Positions 14,238 to 22,359 of a stretch of DNA of 25,108 nt are shown piece after piece. Made by a program: the position numbers and the translations under genes. The notes under the pieces were generated by a model. That model did no database searches, had not been told where the DNA came from, and worked only from the letters and a program-made list of their open reading frames with translations. The stretch comes from Bacillota bacterium (GTDB taxonomy: Bacteria > Bacillota > Clostridia > Acetivibrionales > DSM-1351): NCBI GenBank assembly GCA_023443515.1, contig JAEZUC010000017.1, positions 1 to 25,108 of the forward strand, written 5' to 3'. Each line of letters starts with the position of its first letter. Within the stretch, counting starts at the first letter, position 1.

Positions 14238-14948
14238 TTAGTAGATCATATCTACATATCCGTCAAGCCAATCTACCAAAGGCTGAGTGTAGGGTGATAG
14301 ATTTTCCTGTTCAACATCGCCGTGTTTCTTCAAAAATACATTCTGAAAATATCCATTCTTTACGATATTTCCACTATAAACACTTATTCCCATATCACAA
14401 GTGGCATTTCGAGGGCTTGATATTGTACCTTGGGATGCTAAGTATAAATCCATATACATTGCCTCAAGTTCAATTCTTGGTACTTTTATGGTCGAGGGGT
14501 CGACTTTTGGTGTTAAGGTTCCATTAGCGTAAACATTTCCTTGTTTATCTATAGTTACATTTATATTTGTATAAACCCATGCACCATTTACATAGCTCCA
14601 TTGAAATACTGTTTGGGGCATATTATTTATTATATCGCTTGAAGGTAGTGATGCCAGTGAGCCTGATATAAACTGATTCAGCAGGCCAGCATCTTGTTGG
14701 TTAATATATCCGTCATCATTAACATCCATTGTATAGTCGGCCATATTATATGGAAATGCCGATAGGTTACCGGTTATATATTGATTGAGTATATCCAAGT
14801 CAGTCATGTTTACAGTTCCATCTCCATTTGCATCGCCAATAACCAAACCACCTTCCTGAGCCGTTGCAGGAAATGTCCCGCAGGTAATCAATAAAGCCAC
14901 TGCCAGAAGCATAGCAAAAACCACTTTACTTTTTCTTAAACTGTTCAT
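14238..14948 (-). CDS. Secreted dockerin protein with C-terminal domain of unknown function
   Basis: A 236-residue protein. Signal peptide about 1-30 (basic start, hydrophobic core, cleavage near PATA-Q). A type I dockerin occupies about 36-100: two EF-hand-like repeats, DANGDGTVNMTD (39-50) and DVNDDGYINQQD (75-86), each followed by a helix. It should dock on a scaffoldin cohesin. The residues at the recognition positions are MT and QQ, where the neighbouring Cel5A has AL and AF. The C-terminal 125 residues (WSYVNGAWVYTNIN onward) are strand-rich, with no glycosidase motif I recognise. An N-terminal dockerin is unusual. AAAGGAGG precedes ATG 14948. Dockerin call sure; activity unknown. Confidence 0.88.
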   Translation of the reverse strand: MNSLRKSKVVFAMLLAVALLITCGTFPATAQEGGLVIGDANGDGTVNMTDLDILNQYITGNLSAFPYNMADYTMDVNDDGYINQQDAGLLNQFISGSLASLPSSDIINNMPQTVFQWSYVNGAWVYTNINVTIDKQGNVYANGTLTPKVDPSTIKVPRIELEAMYMDLYLASQGTISSPRNATCDMGISVYSGNIVKNGYFQNVFLKKHGDVEQENLSPYTQPLVDWLDGYVDMIY

Positions 14949-15050
14949 TTTTTATCCTCCTTTAAGATTTATACATTATATGCTAATAGTACCATTTTAT
15001 AGGAGTGTGGTAAATATAACATCTTCCAATGAAAAAAGTACGTAAAATGA

Positions 15051-15098
15051 AAAAAGTATCATTCAAAAGGTTAATCCCCTACTGAACGATACTTTTTT
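15051..15098 (-). terminator. Intrinsic terminator of cel5A
   Basis: GTATCATTCA and TGAACGATAC arms (nearly perfect) with flanking A and T runs lie just after the cel5A stop. The T run on the minus strand is at 15056-15050. Confidence 0.85.
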
Positions 15099-15111
15099 TA
15101 GTAAAAATTGC

Positions 15112-16536
15112 TTAGTTGCTTGGAAGCTTACTTACCATACCAAGCAGGAATTTTTTCAAAATTGCAAGGTCGAATGCATTTACTTCATTGTCAAGATTAA
15201 CATCCAAATTTTTGACATAAGCGTGGTCAGAAATCATTATATATTTCTTTAAACCTGCAAAATCAAGTGCATCAACGCTTCCATCATTGTTGTAATCTCC
15301 ATATACAATTACCGGGTCAGGATCAGGCTGCGCTTCGAAAGCATATCTCACCATTCCATCTATAATTTCAGGGAATTTAAACTGGCAGGTACTTCTATTA
15401 AAGAAACCAAATAATTCACCAGTACCTGAGAAGTTATTGTTATCCCACAATACGCAACATATACCACGTGCTTTAGCTGATGCAACATAATAGGACATAT
15501 ATTCTACTCTTGTCTTCAGATTGTTCTTATCTACAGCTCCACATTCACCGATTATTGCAGGAATACCTCTGCTTGTATACTTATTGTAAACATTATCCAT
15601 AAACCAAGTTACTTCGCTTTGATCTTTTGAATCATATAAATTCCAAGCATTTGTACCTCCATCAGCCATTGCCAACCCTGCAAAATTCCAAGGTACGTAT
15701 GCATGTACAGATACGATTATTTTATTATTATTACCTGAATCATTTGGCATTCTAAAGTAATCGTTTGTTGCCCCGTCAGGAGATGCAACATATCCCGGAC
15801 ACATCAGATATCTGCTTGCATTGTTTCCACCTGCTGCACGTACTGTATTAACAAAATCCTGATTAAGTTGATTAATACAATTAATAGAATCAATAATATC
15901 TGAATTTGTCAGATCAGGCCACCACTCATTAGCATGTCCTACAAGACGAGGCTCATTCATTCCTTCAAAAATAAGATGTTGATCGTAGTTTGCAAACTTA
16001 GCAGCAATTTGTGCCCAGACACTAGTTATATACTTTCTAGAGCTTGTCATATATTGACTGCTTGGGAAATAACCTTTTACTTTGTCAACGTCATGATGTA
16101 TGTTTAAAATTACATACATATTATTAGCTATACAATAATTTACTACTTCTTGAACACGATTCATCCACACATCACTGATTTTGTAATCTGAACCACTTAC
16201 GTGTGGATGCCAGGATACAGGAATACGAACAGTATTAAAACCTTTTTGCTTTATTGCATCTATCATCTGCTTAGTTGTTTTGATACCGCTCCATGATGTT
16301 TCATAATCCAATTCATTAGTTATATTTGTGCCGTTAAAAGCATCAAATGTATTACCTAGATTCCATCCAAGTCTTAAACCTTTTACAAAATTCATACCAT
16401 CATTATTCGGAATGTTCTTTTGTGGAATCTGAAGATTCGGAATAAGTGAAGCATCATACGCATTAGCATTTTGCATTGGCAATAATGCTGTAAAAATCAT
16501 TAGAAAACATAATAAAAAAGCTATTGTTTTTTTCAT
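15112..16536 (-). CDS. cel5A: Cellulosomal GH5 endoglucanase with dockerin (Cel5A/CelCCA)
   Basis: A 474-residue secreted endo-beta-1,4-glucanase. Signal peptide 1-26 (ending NANA), GH5 catalytic domain about 45-400, a short Pro/Asp linker (PDPDP) and a type I dockerin about 413-474. Acid/base Glu195 sits in EGMNEPRL and nucleophile Glu331 in IIGECGA; the substrate-binding GWNLGNTFD (57-65) is intact. The dockerin repeats (DYNNDGSVDALD and DVNLDNEVNAFD) carry the AL/AF recognition pairs typical of the R. cellulolyticum cohesin partnership. From memory the sequence is close to R. cellulolyticum Cel5A, hence the symbol. AAGGGGG precedes ATG 16536. Single gene ending at its own terminator. Confidence 0.96.
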   Translation of the reverse strand: MKKTIAFLLCFLMIFTALLPMQNANAYDASLIPNLQIPQKNIPNNDGMNFVKGLRLGWNLGNTFDAFNGTNITNELDYETSWSGIKTTKQMIDAIKQKGFNTVRIPVSWHPHVSGSDYKISDVWMNRVQEVVNYCIANNMYVILNIHHDVDKVKGYFPSSQYMTSSRKYITSVWAQIAAKFANYDQHLIFEGMNEPRLVGHANEWWPDLTNSDIIDSINCINQLNQDFVNTVRAAGGNNASRYLMCPGYVASPDGATNDYFRMPNDSGNNNKIIVSVHAYVPWNFAGLAMADGGTNAWNLYDSKDQSEVTWFMDNVYNKYTSRGIPAIIGECGAVDKNNLKTRVEYMSYYVASAKARGICCVLWDNNNFSGTGELFGFFNRSTCQFKFPEIIDGMVRYAFEAQPDPDPVIVYGDYNNDGSVDALDFAGLKKYIMISDHAYVKNLDVNLDNEVNAFDLAILKKFLLGMVSKLPSN

Positions 16537-16969
16537 TAAATTTGACCCCCTTGATTATAGTTAGTAGTAATAGTAGAAGTTTTTTCTTCTGATTTGTCTT
16601 TTGTAATACAAGTCAACATCGGAATAACAATGTGACTAATTTGGGCTTGAGTTAAGAGGTATATTTTAAGGTGCTGTATTTGAATAATGTATGTGTAGCA
16701 TACGAATTGACGTTTTGAGCAACGTTGAGGGAATTATGAATTAAGCCTAAAGACGAGAAATATAAATGTACACAAAAATGCCATAAGGTGCTGTTATAAT
16801 CTTATCTCATATAAACTTTTTTTCTCCCCCTTTCAAAATACAATTTTCCATAAAATACTTCATAAATTACTTTAATCATCAACTAACGAATTCATAAATT
16901 TACAGTAATTTACTGTTCATATTATACTTCAATATTTATCACTATTCAATTATTAATATTTTGCTATAA
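16537..16969. other. Gene-free upstream region of cel5A
   Basis: About 430 AT-rich bases with no credible ORF. It contains a direct repeat TAAGGTGCTGT at 16667-16677 and 16784-16794, a short dyad ACGTT-N6-AACGT (16710-16725), and an extended -10 on the plus strand (TG 16792-16793, TATAAT 16795-16800) with no gene downstream. I could not place the cel5A promoter with confidence; a TTGACT (minus, 16616-16611) has no good -10. Confidence 0.5.
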
Positions 16970-17008
16970 AAAATGGGATGTACCAACGACCCCGGTACAT
17001 CCCATTTT
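16970..17008 (-). terminator. Intrinsic terminator of metG
   Basis: AAAATGGGATGTACC (16970-16984 approximately) pairs with GGTACATCCCATTTT (16994-17008); six T residues follow on the minus strand. It lies about 35 bases after the metG stop. Confidence 0.9.
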
Positions 17009-17042
17009 AATCATTAACATTTATTTATGTTTTTAAGGACTG

Positions 17043-19007
17043 CTATCTTATTTCCGCACCTGAAGGCATTGGCTTTTCTGGTACCATGAGTGAAAGCTCT
17101 CCATTTTCATCCTCTGCACATAGTAACATACCCTCGGACAAAACTCCTGCAAGCTTAACAGGCTTGAGATTTACTAATACCATTACCTTTTTACCTACCA
17201 TCTGTTCAGGTGTATAATGCTTTTTGATTCCTGACACTATCTGTCTGATCTGCCCGCCTATTTTAACCTGTGAACACAACAGTTTTTTGGATTTTGGAAC
17301 CTCTTCACATGCCACTATTTCGCCAACCTGGAATTGCATTTTTGTAAATTCATCATAGGTGATTTCTTCCTTTGGTTCAACCTCTATTACATTTTCATTT
17401 TTTTCTTCCGCAACAGGAGCAGGAGTTGTTCCAGGTTCTTCCTTTTGTCCCACTTTTTCCAATATATCCTTAATATCCAATCTTAAAAATAGGATTTCAG
17501 GTGTTTCAGTAACCTTTGTTCCTGATTTGTATTGTCCGTAAACCTTCATATCCTCTAAAGGCCTGATAACGGTATTTAACTGGGACACTATCTTTTGTGC
17601 AGTTTCGGGCATGAAGGCTTCCAATAAGCTTGCACCTGTCACAATGCTTTCTACAAGATTGTACAATACTGTTTCCAACCTTGGCTTTTTGTCCTCGTCC
17701 TTTGCAAGTATCCATGGCATTGTTTCATCAATGTATTTATTGCAGCGTTTAAATAATGAAAATATCTCTGAAAGTGCATCTGCTACTCTCAATTTATCCA
17801 TTTTTCCAACTACTGTTTCAGGTGTTTTCAGAGTTAATTCAATGAGTTCGTTGTCTATTTCTTCCCTGACATTTGAATTATTTACTACACCTGAAAAATA
17901 TTTGTTGCTCATTGCGATTACACGATTAACCAGATTTCCAAGTACATTGGCCAAGTCTGAATTTATACGTTCAGTAACCAATTCCCATGATATTACACCA
18001 TCATTATCAAAGGGCATCTCATGTAGAACATAGTATCTGACTGCGTCTACTCCGAAAATGTCAACAAGCTCATCAGCGTATATAACATTTCCCTTGGACT
18101 TACTCATTTTACCGTTACCCATTAAAAGCCATGGGTGTCCAAATACCTGCTTAGGTAGCGGTACATCCATTGCCATAAGCATAATAGGCCAGTAGATTGT
18201 ATGGAATCTCAAAATATCCTTGCCTATCAGATGCATATCCGCAGGCCAGAACTTATTGAATAATTCATCACTGTTGCCTTCAACATCAAAGCCCAAACCT
18301 GTTATATAGTTGCTGAGTGCGTCAAGCCACACATATACAACATGCTTGTCATCAAAGTCTACAGGGATTCCCCATTTGAAGGAGGTTCTTGAAACGCACA
18401 AGTCCTGTAGTCCCGGCAGTAAAAAGTTGTTCATCATCTCATTTTTTCTGGACTCAGGCTGAATAAATTCAGGATGTTCATTAATATGCTGAATCAAACG
18501 GTCTGCATATTTACTAAGCTTTAGGAAGTAGGCCTCCTCTTTTGCAGGATGACATTCCTGTCCACAATCCGGGCATTTGCCGTCTACTAACTGTGATGCT
18601 GTAAAAAATGCTTCACAGGGAGTACAGTACATTCCTTCATAGTGTCCTTTATAAATATCTCCCTGCTCATAGAGCTTCTTGAAGATTTTTTGTACTTGCT
18701 TTTCGTGATACTCGTCGGTTGTACGTATGAATTTATCATAGGTTGTATTCATTAAATCACAGATACGCTTTATTTCTACAGCAAAGTTATCAACGTATTC
18801 CTTGGGGCTGATGCCGGCTTCCTTTGCTTTTTGCTCTATTTTCTGACCATGCTCATCAGTCCCGGTTTGAAAACGAACATCGTATCCCTGCATTCTTTTA
18901 AATCTTGCAAAACTATCAGCCAATACTATTTCAAAAGTATTACCTATGTGAGGTTTACTGGATGTGTATGCAATAGCCGTAGTCAAATAATAAGGTTTTT
19001 TTGACAT
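17043..19007 (-). CDS. metG: Methionyl-tRNA synthetase
   Basis: A 654-residue class I synthetase that charges initiator and elongator tRNA(Met). The HIGH-type motif is PHIGN (about 20-24); the zinc knuckle pairs CTPC and CPDC lie at about 127-147; the KMSKS loop is GKMSKSKGN (about 298-306). The anticodon-binding helical domain follows. A Glu/Pro-rich linker (about 520-545) leads to a C-terminal EMAP/Trbp-type tRNA-binding and dimerisation domain (about 550-654). AGGAGGAG precedes ATG 19007. The gene stands alone behind a T-box leader. Confidence 0.97.
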   Translation of the reverse strand: MSKKPYYLTTAIAYTSSKPHIGNTFEIVLADSFARFKRMQGYDVRFQTGTDEHGQKIEQKAKEAGISPKEYVDNFAVEIKRICDLMNTTYDKFIRTTDEYHEKQVQKIFKKLYEQGDIYKGHYEGMYCTPCEAFFTASQLVDGKCPDCGQECHPAKEEAYFLKLSKYADRLIQHINEHPEFIQPESRKNEMMNNFLLPGLQDLCVSRTSFKWGIPVDFDDKHVVYVWLDALSNYITGLGFDVEGNSDELFNKFWPADMHLIGKDILRFHTIYWPIMLMAMDVPLPKQVFGHPWLLMGNGKMSKSKGNVIYADELVDIFGVDAVRYYVLHEMPFDNDGVISWELVTERINSDLANVLGNLVNRVIAMSNKYFSGVVNNSNVREEIDNELIELTLKTPETVVGKMDKLRVADALSEIFSLFKRCNKYIDETMPWILAKDEDKKPRLETVLYNLVESIVTGASLLEAFMPETAQKIVSQLNTVIRPLEDMKVYGQYKSGTKVTETPEILFLRLDIKDILEKVGQKEEPGTTPAPVAEEKNENVIEVEPKEEITYDEFTKMQFQVGEIVACEEVPKSKKLLCSQVKIGGQIRQIVSGIKKHYTPEQMVGKKVMVLVNLKPVKLAGVLSEGMLLCAEDENGELSLMVPEKPMPSGAEIR

Positions 19008-19037
19008 TTTTACTCCTCCTGATTACTATTCTATCTT

Positions 19038-19330
19038 TTTTAAAAAATAAAAAACGTCTTTAAATAATAATTATTTAAAGACGAGAAAACTCGTGTTACC
19101 ACTTTAATTTACTTTTTGCCTCACGGCAAAAGTCTCAACAACTGCAATAATACAGTATGCACTATAACGGGTGTTCCCGTCGATACCTAAAGCCAAAAAT
19201 ACCAGCCCTCAGTAAAGAAGCTCCGAGACCATCTTCAACAATTTCACGACTCCCCTGTTCTCAGCACTCACAAGGTTCTCTGTAATCTTTACATCGCCTA
19301 CTCTTCTCTTCATAGCCTGTAACATTATTA
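19038..19330 (-). promoter_or_regulatory. T-box leader of metG, AUG specifier
   Basis: Minus-strand leader of about 290 nt. It has a long stem I region with an AGTA motif near 19300, an AUG triplet at 19232-19230 (in GAAGATGGTCTC) on its descending arm, and the T-box core AAAGTGGTAACACG (about 19105-19092). An overlapping terminator follows: CGTCTTTAAATAA pairs with TATTTAAAGACG (19083-19055) and a T run reaches 19038. Uncharged tRNA(Met) would pair with the AUG and the T-box bulge, favouring read-through. Assignment of the specifier is by position and agrees with the gene. Confidence 0.9.
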
Positions 19331-19335
19331 ATATT

Positions 19336-19364
19336 AGTCTAAAGCTAACACGATTAGTTGTCAA
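19336..19364 (-). promoter_or_regulatory. metG promoter
   Basis: On the minus strand TTGACA (19364-19359), a 17-base spacer and TAGACT (19341-19336). Transcription would start near 19329, at the head of the T-box leader. Confidence 0.65.
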
Positions 19365-19456
19365 GGGATTAGTGCTCTATTTCATTCAGGGCCCGGCGTG
19401 CTACGTTATGAAATTAAACTATTTTGCTAAGTGATTTACAGTAAATAATTATGGTA

Positions 19457-19482
19457 ACTTTCTTGTTTTATATACATATTAT
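19457..19482 (+). promoter_or_regulatory. Possible sporulation (SigK-like) promoter of the multicopper oxidase
   Basis: AC at 19457-19458, a 16-base gap, then CATATTAT (19475-19482) matches the AC-N16/17-CATANNNT pattern of SigK. In this AT-rich stretch a chance match is possible, and SigA-like hexamers (TATGAT, TTGTTT) are also present but poorly spaced. Confidence 0.35.
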
Positions 19483-19531
19483 GATATAGTAGCAAAAAAA
19501 ATTATGTAATTTGACAAGGGAGCTGAAAAAT

Positions 19532-21106
19532 ATGGCTATCAGACATTATGTCTTACTGGCAACAGACGGAAATGTAAAACTTCCTTCAACAAACGATCCC
19601 TGTGCCCCATTTGATACACTTCAGGAAATATATATTTTTGGATTTGTAGGAGGTCTTTTCAGTGTTGATGACAAAATAGTGAATCCTGACCTGAACTGGT
19701 GCTTATCGACAAATTGGCCTAAAATGCAGGCAATGATAAGCAAAGCAACTCTTCCTTCACCTATTATTTGGGCAGAAGAAGGAGATGATCTGTATATCAC
19801 TCTCATAAACCTTGGGATGCCCGTTGCAGGTATTATGGATCCCCATACAGTGCATATGCATGGAGCACATGTCGCAACGCAGTTAGATGGATTCCCTGAA
19901 ACCTCCTTTGGGGTTCCCATGTGGATGGATTTCACTGCACCTCCACCGGTAGCAACTTATTACTTCAAACCTGAAGCTCCGGGAACTTTGATGTATCACT
20001 GCCATGTAGAAGCATCAGAACATGTACAGATGGGTATGTATGGAGCTTTAGTAATTTATCCGTCCAGAGAAAGCCTTTGCAGAGAGGGAATAACACAGGA
20101 TAAAAAAGGAATGTGGAGACTTTACGGTAAAAAGCTTTATCATATACCTAAGACGGCTACAAACAGGAATTTTGCTTATAATGATGTAAATACATTCTTC
20201 GATAAGGAGTATGTCATGTTGTTATCAGATATTGATTCAGTATGGCACGATGCTGTAAAAAACGGCACACCTTTTAAAGCAGCAAATTACAAACCTGATT
20301 TTTGGCTTGTAAACGGCAGGGCATTCCCTGATACACTGCTGCCTCATCCTCAGACTCCTCCGGACTGTAGTGACCCGGATCTTGCTCAAATAAACTATGA
20401 ATCTTATGTTCATGTTATTACAGGACAAAAATTCCTTTTACGAATGATAAACCTTGGATATCAACCTGTTCCATGGCATATTCACGGCTGGCACTTTACC
20501 ATAGTAGGTAAAGATTCTCACCCAAGTCCTTTCCTGAAGATAGCTGAAGAACTTAATCTGAACAGCCATCTTGCTCAAAATATGGGTTTTACAGTAAATG
20601 TTGCATCCGGTGAAACTTACGATCTTATTCTGACCGCGGATGACAAGCGGCCGATTTATAGAAATTATATCGTTAACGGACAGGATGGATTCTTTTCACT
20701 TTGTTCACAGATGAGAGCCCTGCAAGCAATTGATCCGGGAGTGATTGCAGATGTTCCGGTTGAACCGGTTAAATGCCCTCCGGCAACAGTTAATTACGTT
20801 GATATATGCAATGGAACACAAGGTGTTGACAGGTTCTTTCCTCAGTTTTATCCTATGCACAATCATGATGACTACAAAGTCACAAATACTATTATTAGCG
20901 CTAATGCAAGTATTTATCCCGGAGGTCAGTTGACATTCATTCAGGCCGATGAACCATTACCCTGTAGCCATGAATCAGAGGATAATGAGTATGACAACGA
21001 TGATGAATGTGGCTGTTTAAATGTTAAATATTCAAGTTGCAGCAGCAATGATTCCCCGCACTTGGTAGCAGTGGAGGTTGAAATAGAAGAAGCTGACGAG
21101 GATTAA
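19532..21106 (+). CDS. Multicopper oxidase, type-1 copper site in N-terminal domain
   Basis: A 524-residue protein from ATG 19532 (AGGGAG upstream; a TTG at 19511 is not needed). Cupredoxin domains with all four copper motifs: HMHGAH (His108, His110), YHCHVEASEHVQMGM (His156, Cys157, His158, His164, Met169), WHIHGWHF (His316, His318) and MHNHDDYKVTN (His443, His445). Eight trinuclear-site histidines and the type-1 Cys are present. The Cys lies in the first half, opposite to laccase/CotA, where it is in the last motif. An acidic, Cys-rich tail (about 478-524) follows. No signal peptide, so it is cytoplasmic or spore-associated. An O2-reducing oxidase is odd for an anaerobe. Followed 43 bases later by a small unknown gene. 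Confidence 0.9.
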   Translation: MAIRHYVLLATDGNVKLPSTNDPCAPFDTLQEIYIFGFVGGLFSVDDKIVNPDLNWCLSTNWPKMQAMISKATLPSPIIWAEEGDDLYITLINLGMPVAGIMDPHTVHMHGAHVATQLDGFPETSFGVPMWMDFTAPPPVATYYFKPEAPGTLMYHCHVEASEHVQMGMYGALVIYPSRESLCREGITQDKKGMWRLYGKKLYHIPKTATNRNFAYNDVNTFFDKEYVMLLSDIDSVWHDAVKNGTPFKAANYKPDFWLVNGRAFPDTLLPHPQTPPDCSDPDLAQINYESYVHVITGQKFLLRMINLGYQPVPWHIHGWHFTIVGKDSHPSPFLKIAEELNLNSHLAQNMGFTVNVASGETYDLILTADDKRPIYRNYIVNGQDGFFSLCSQMRALQAIDPGVIADVPVEPVKCPPATVNYVDICNGTQGVDRFFPQFYPMHNHDDYKVTNTIISANASIYPGGQLTFIQADEPLPCSHESEDNEYDNDDECGCLNVKYSSCSSNDSPHLVAVEVEIEEADED

Positions 21107-21149
21107 TTTGTACAATTGCCAACTTTGCTTTAATTAAAGGTGATATTAT

Positions 21150-21512
21150 ATGGAGATAAAATACTGGATATATAAAATATGGTATTCGTTGACCTTAAAA
21201 CTAAGAAAAGCAAGAATCTCAATATCCAGCGCACGATTAAGCGGTGGTGGAAGTCTCATTGACATCAGATATTGGCTTTCCAGGCCAGATAAGTTACAAA
21301 GAAATGGTACTGTTTATCTTTTAGATGAAACTACTAAAGAAAAACTTTATCCTGCGAATTTTGTAAAATTCGGAATAATCAGAACAATACACGGTAAGAA
21401 AACGACCAATGGAGTAGCACTGTTTTTTAACCGAAACAAGATAATAAAAGCCGGTTCAAAAGTAATACTGGTTTATGATTCTTTAATATCAGAAAAGACA
21501 GAAGTATTATAA
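21150..21512 (+). CDS. Uncharacterised 120-residue protein downstream of the multicopper oxidase
   Basis: Not recognised. ATG 21150 has AAAGGTGAT upstream, and the gene lies 43 bases after the oxidase with no terminator between, so they are probably co-transcribed. The N-terminal 28 residues are basic and aromatic (WIYKIWYSLTLKLRKAR). The rest is strand-rich with YLLDETTKEKLYPANFVKFG (about 54-73), ALFFNRNKIIKAGSKVILVY (about 90-109) and SEKTEVL at the end, suggesting a compact beta domain. There are no cysteines or obvious metal ligands beyond one His, so it is not an evident copper chaperone. A long terminator follows. Confidence 0.7.
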   Translation: MEIKYWIYKIWYSLTLKLRKARISISSARLSGGGSLIDIRYWLSRPDKLQRNGTVYLLDETTKEKLYPANFVKFGIIRTIHGKKTTNGVALFFNRNKIIKAGSKVILVYDSLISEKTEVL

Positions 21513-21540
21513 CAAGTTTTTATTCTGTACGTTAGTCGAA

Positions 21541-21602
21541 AAAATAAGCATAGGAACCGTAAAACTTGCCGATGCAGTTTTTACGGTTCCTATGCTTATT
21601 TT
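21541..21602 (+). terminator. Strong intrinsic terminator with 24-bp perfect stem
   Basis: Arms 21541-21564 and 21579-21602 are exact reverse complements around a 14-base loop; the outer ends are A-rich and T-rich. It closes the oxidase operon. The 163 bases that follow, up to 21765, hold nothing I recognise beyond a 14-bp palindrome at 21709-21722. Confidence 0.9.
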
Positions 21603-21765
21603 AGCCCTACTCTCACTCAATACAATTCATTAGAAGGGATATGGCTCAGTAGACTGGACGTATTTTTTTTAGAACCAGTTATAGTACTTAAGCTGATGGC
21701 AACGCTGGACAATTGCAATTGTTTATTATTTAGCGTAACTTATTCATATGACCATTATTAATGGT

Positions 21766-22326
21766 TTACCTGTTTGCAGTATAATAGGGACATGATCTTA
21801 TATGGTCATCCACCATCCCGATTGCCTGCATAAATGAATAGATTATAACGGGACCAACAAATTTGAAGTTTCTCTTTTTCAAATCCTTGCTAATTTGTTC
21901 CGATAAAGGAGTTTTTGCAGGAATCTGTTCATCTGATCCCCAGATGTTTATCTGAGGGTTAAAATCAACATAACGCCACAAATAATCCGAAAAGCTTCCG
22001 AATTCTGTTTGTATTTTAAGTACCGCCAAAGCATTGCTTCTGACAGACCTTAATTTCAAAGGGTTTTTAACAACACTATATTCATTTTTGATATATTCCA
22101 GTTCTTCATCGCTGAGGGAAGAACAATACCTGATATCAAAATTTCTGAAAGCCTTTCTGTATTCCTCTCTTTTGGAAAGGATGATACTCCAGGATAATCC
22201 GGTTTGAGCCCCTTCCAGAGTAAGCATTTCAAATATATATGAATCATCATAGCTTGGTCTGCACCATTCGTTATCGTGATATTGTTTCATTATAGGATTA
22301 TTGCCGGGCCATACACAAGCACTCAT
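21766..22326 (-). CDS. tag: DNA-3-methyladenine glycosylase I
   Basis: A 186-residue base-excision repair enzyme that removes 3-methyladenine. The zinc ligands match E. coli Tag exactly in position: Cys4, His17, His175 and Cys179 (ACVWPG, YHDNEWC, VDDHIRSCPYY). The active-site segment LEGAQTGLSWSIIL (about 37-50) includes the substrate-contacting Glu38. A helix-hairpin-helix region precedes the C-terminus. Length is normal. AAAGGA precedes ATG 22326. It follows the metallo-hydrolase gene by 33 bases on the same strand, so they may share a transcript. Confidence 0.96.
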   Translation of the reverse strand: MSACVWPGNNPIMKQYHDNEWCRPSYDDSYIFEMLTLEGAQTGLSWSIILSKREEYRKAFRNFDIRYCSSLSDEELEYIKNEYSVVKNPLKLRSVRSNALAVLKIQTEFGSFSDYLWRYVDFNPQINIWGSDEQIPAKTPLSEQISKDLKKRNFKFVGPVIIYSFMQAIGMVDDHIRSCPYYTANR

Positions 22327-22359
22327 AGAAAATCCTTTCTGTTGATAGTTATTTTTTAT

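Noticed and set aside
14870..14885. Lipoprotein signal in the dockerin protein (Cys23)
   Set aside because: The sequence before the cysteine ends in Thr, not Gly/Ala/Ser, and a good signal peptidase I site follows at about residue 30.
17611..18033. 140-residue plus-strand ORF inside metG
   Set aside because: Antisense to a fully conserved synthetase, with no ribosome site and low-complexity Ser/Leu composition; a shadow frame.
21709..21722. 14-bp palindrome ACAATTGCAATTGT as an operator
   Set aside because: It lies in a gene-free stretch between a terminator and the 3' end of tag, with no promoter nearby; likely chance in AT-rich DNA.
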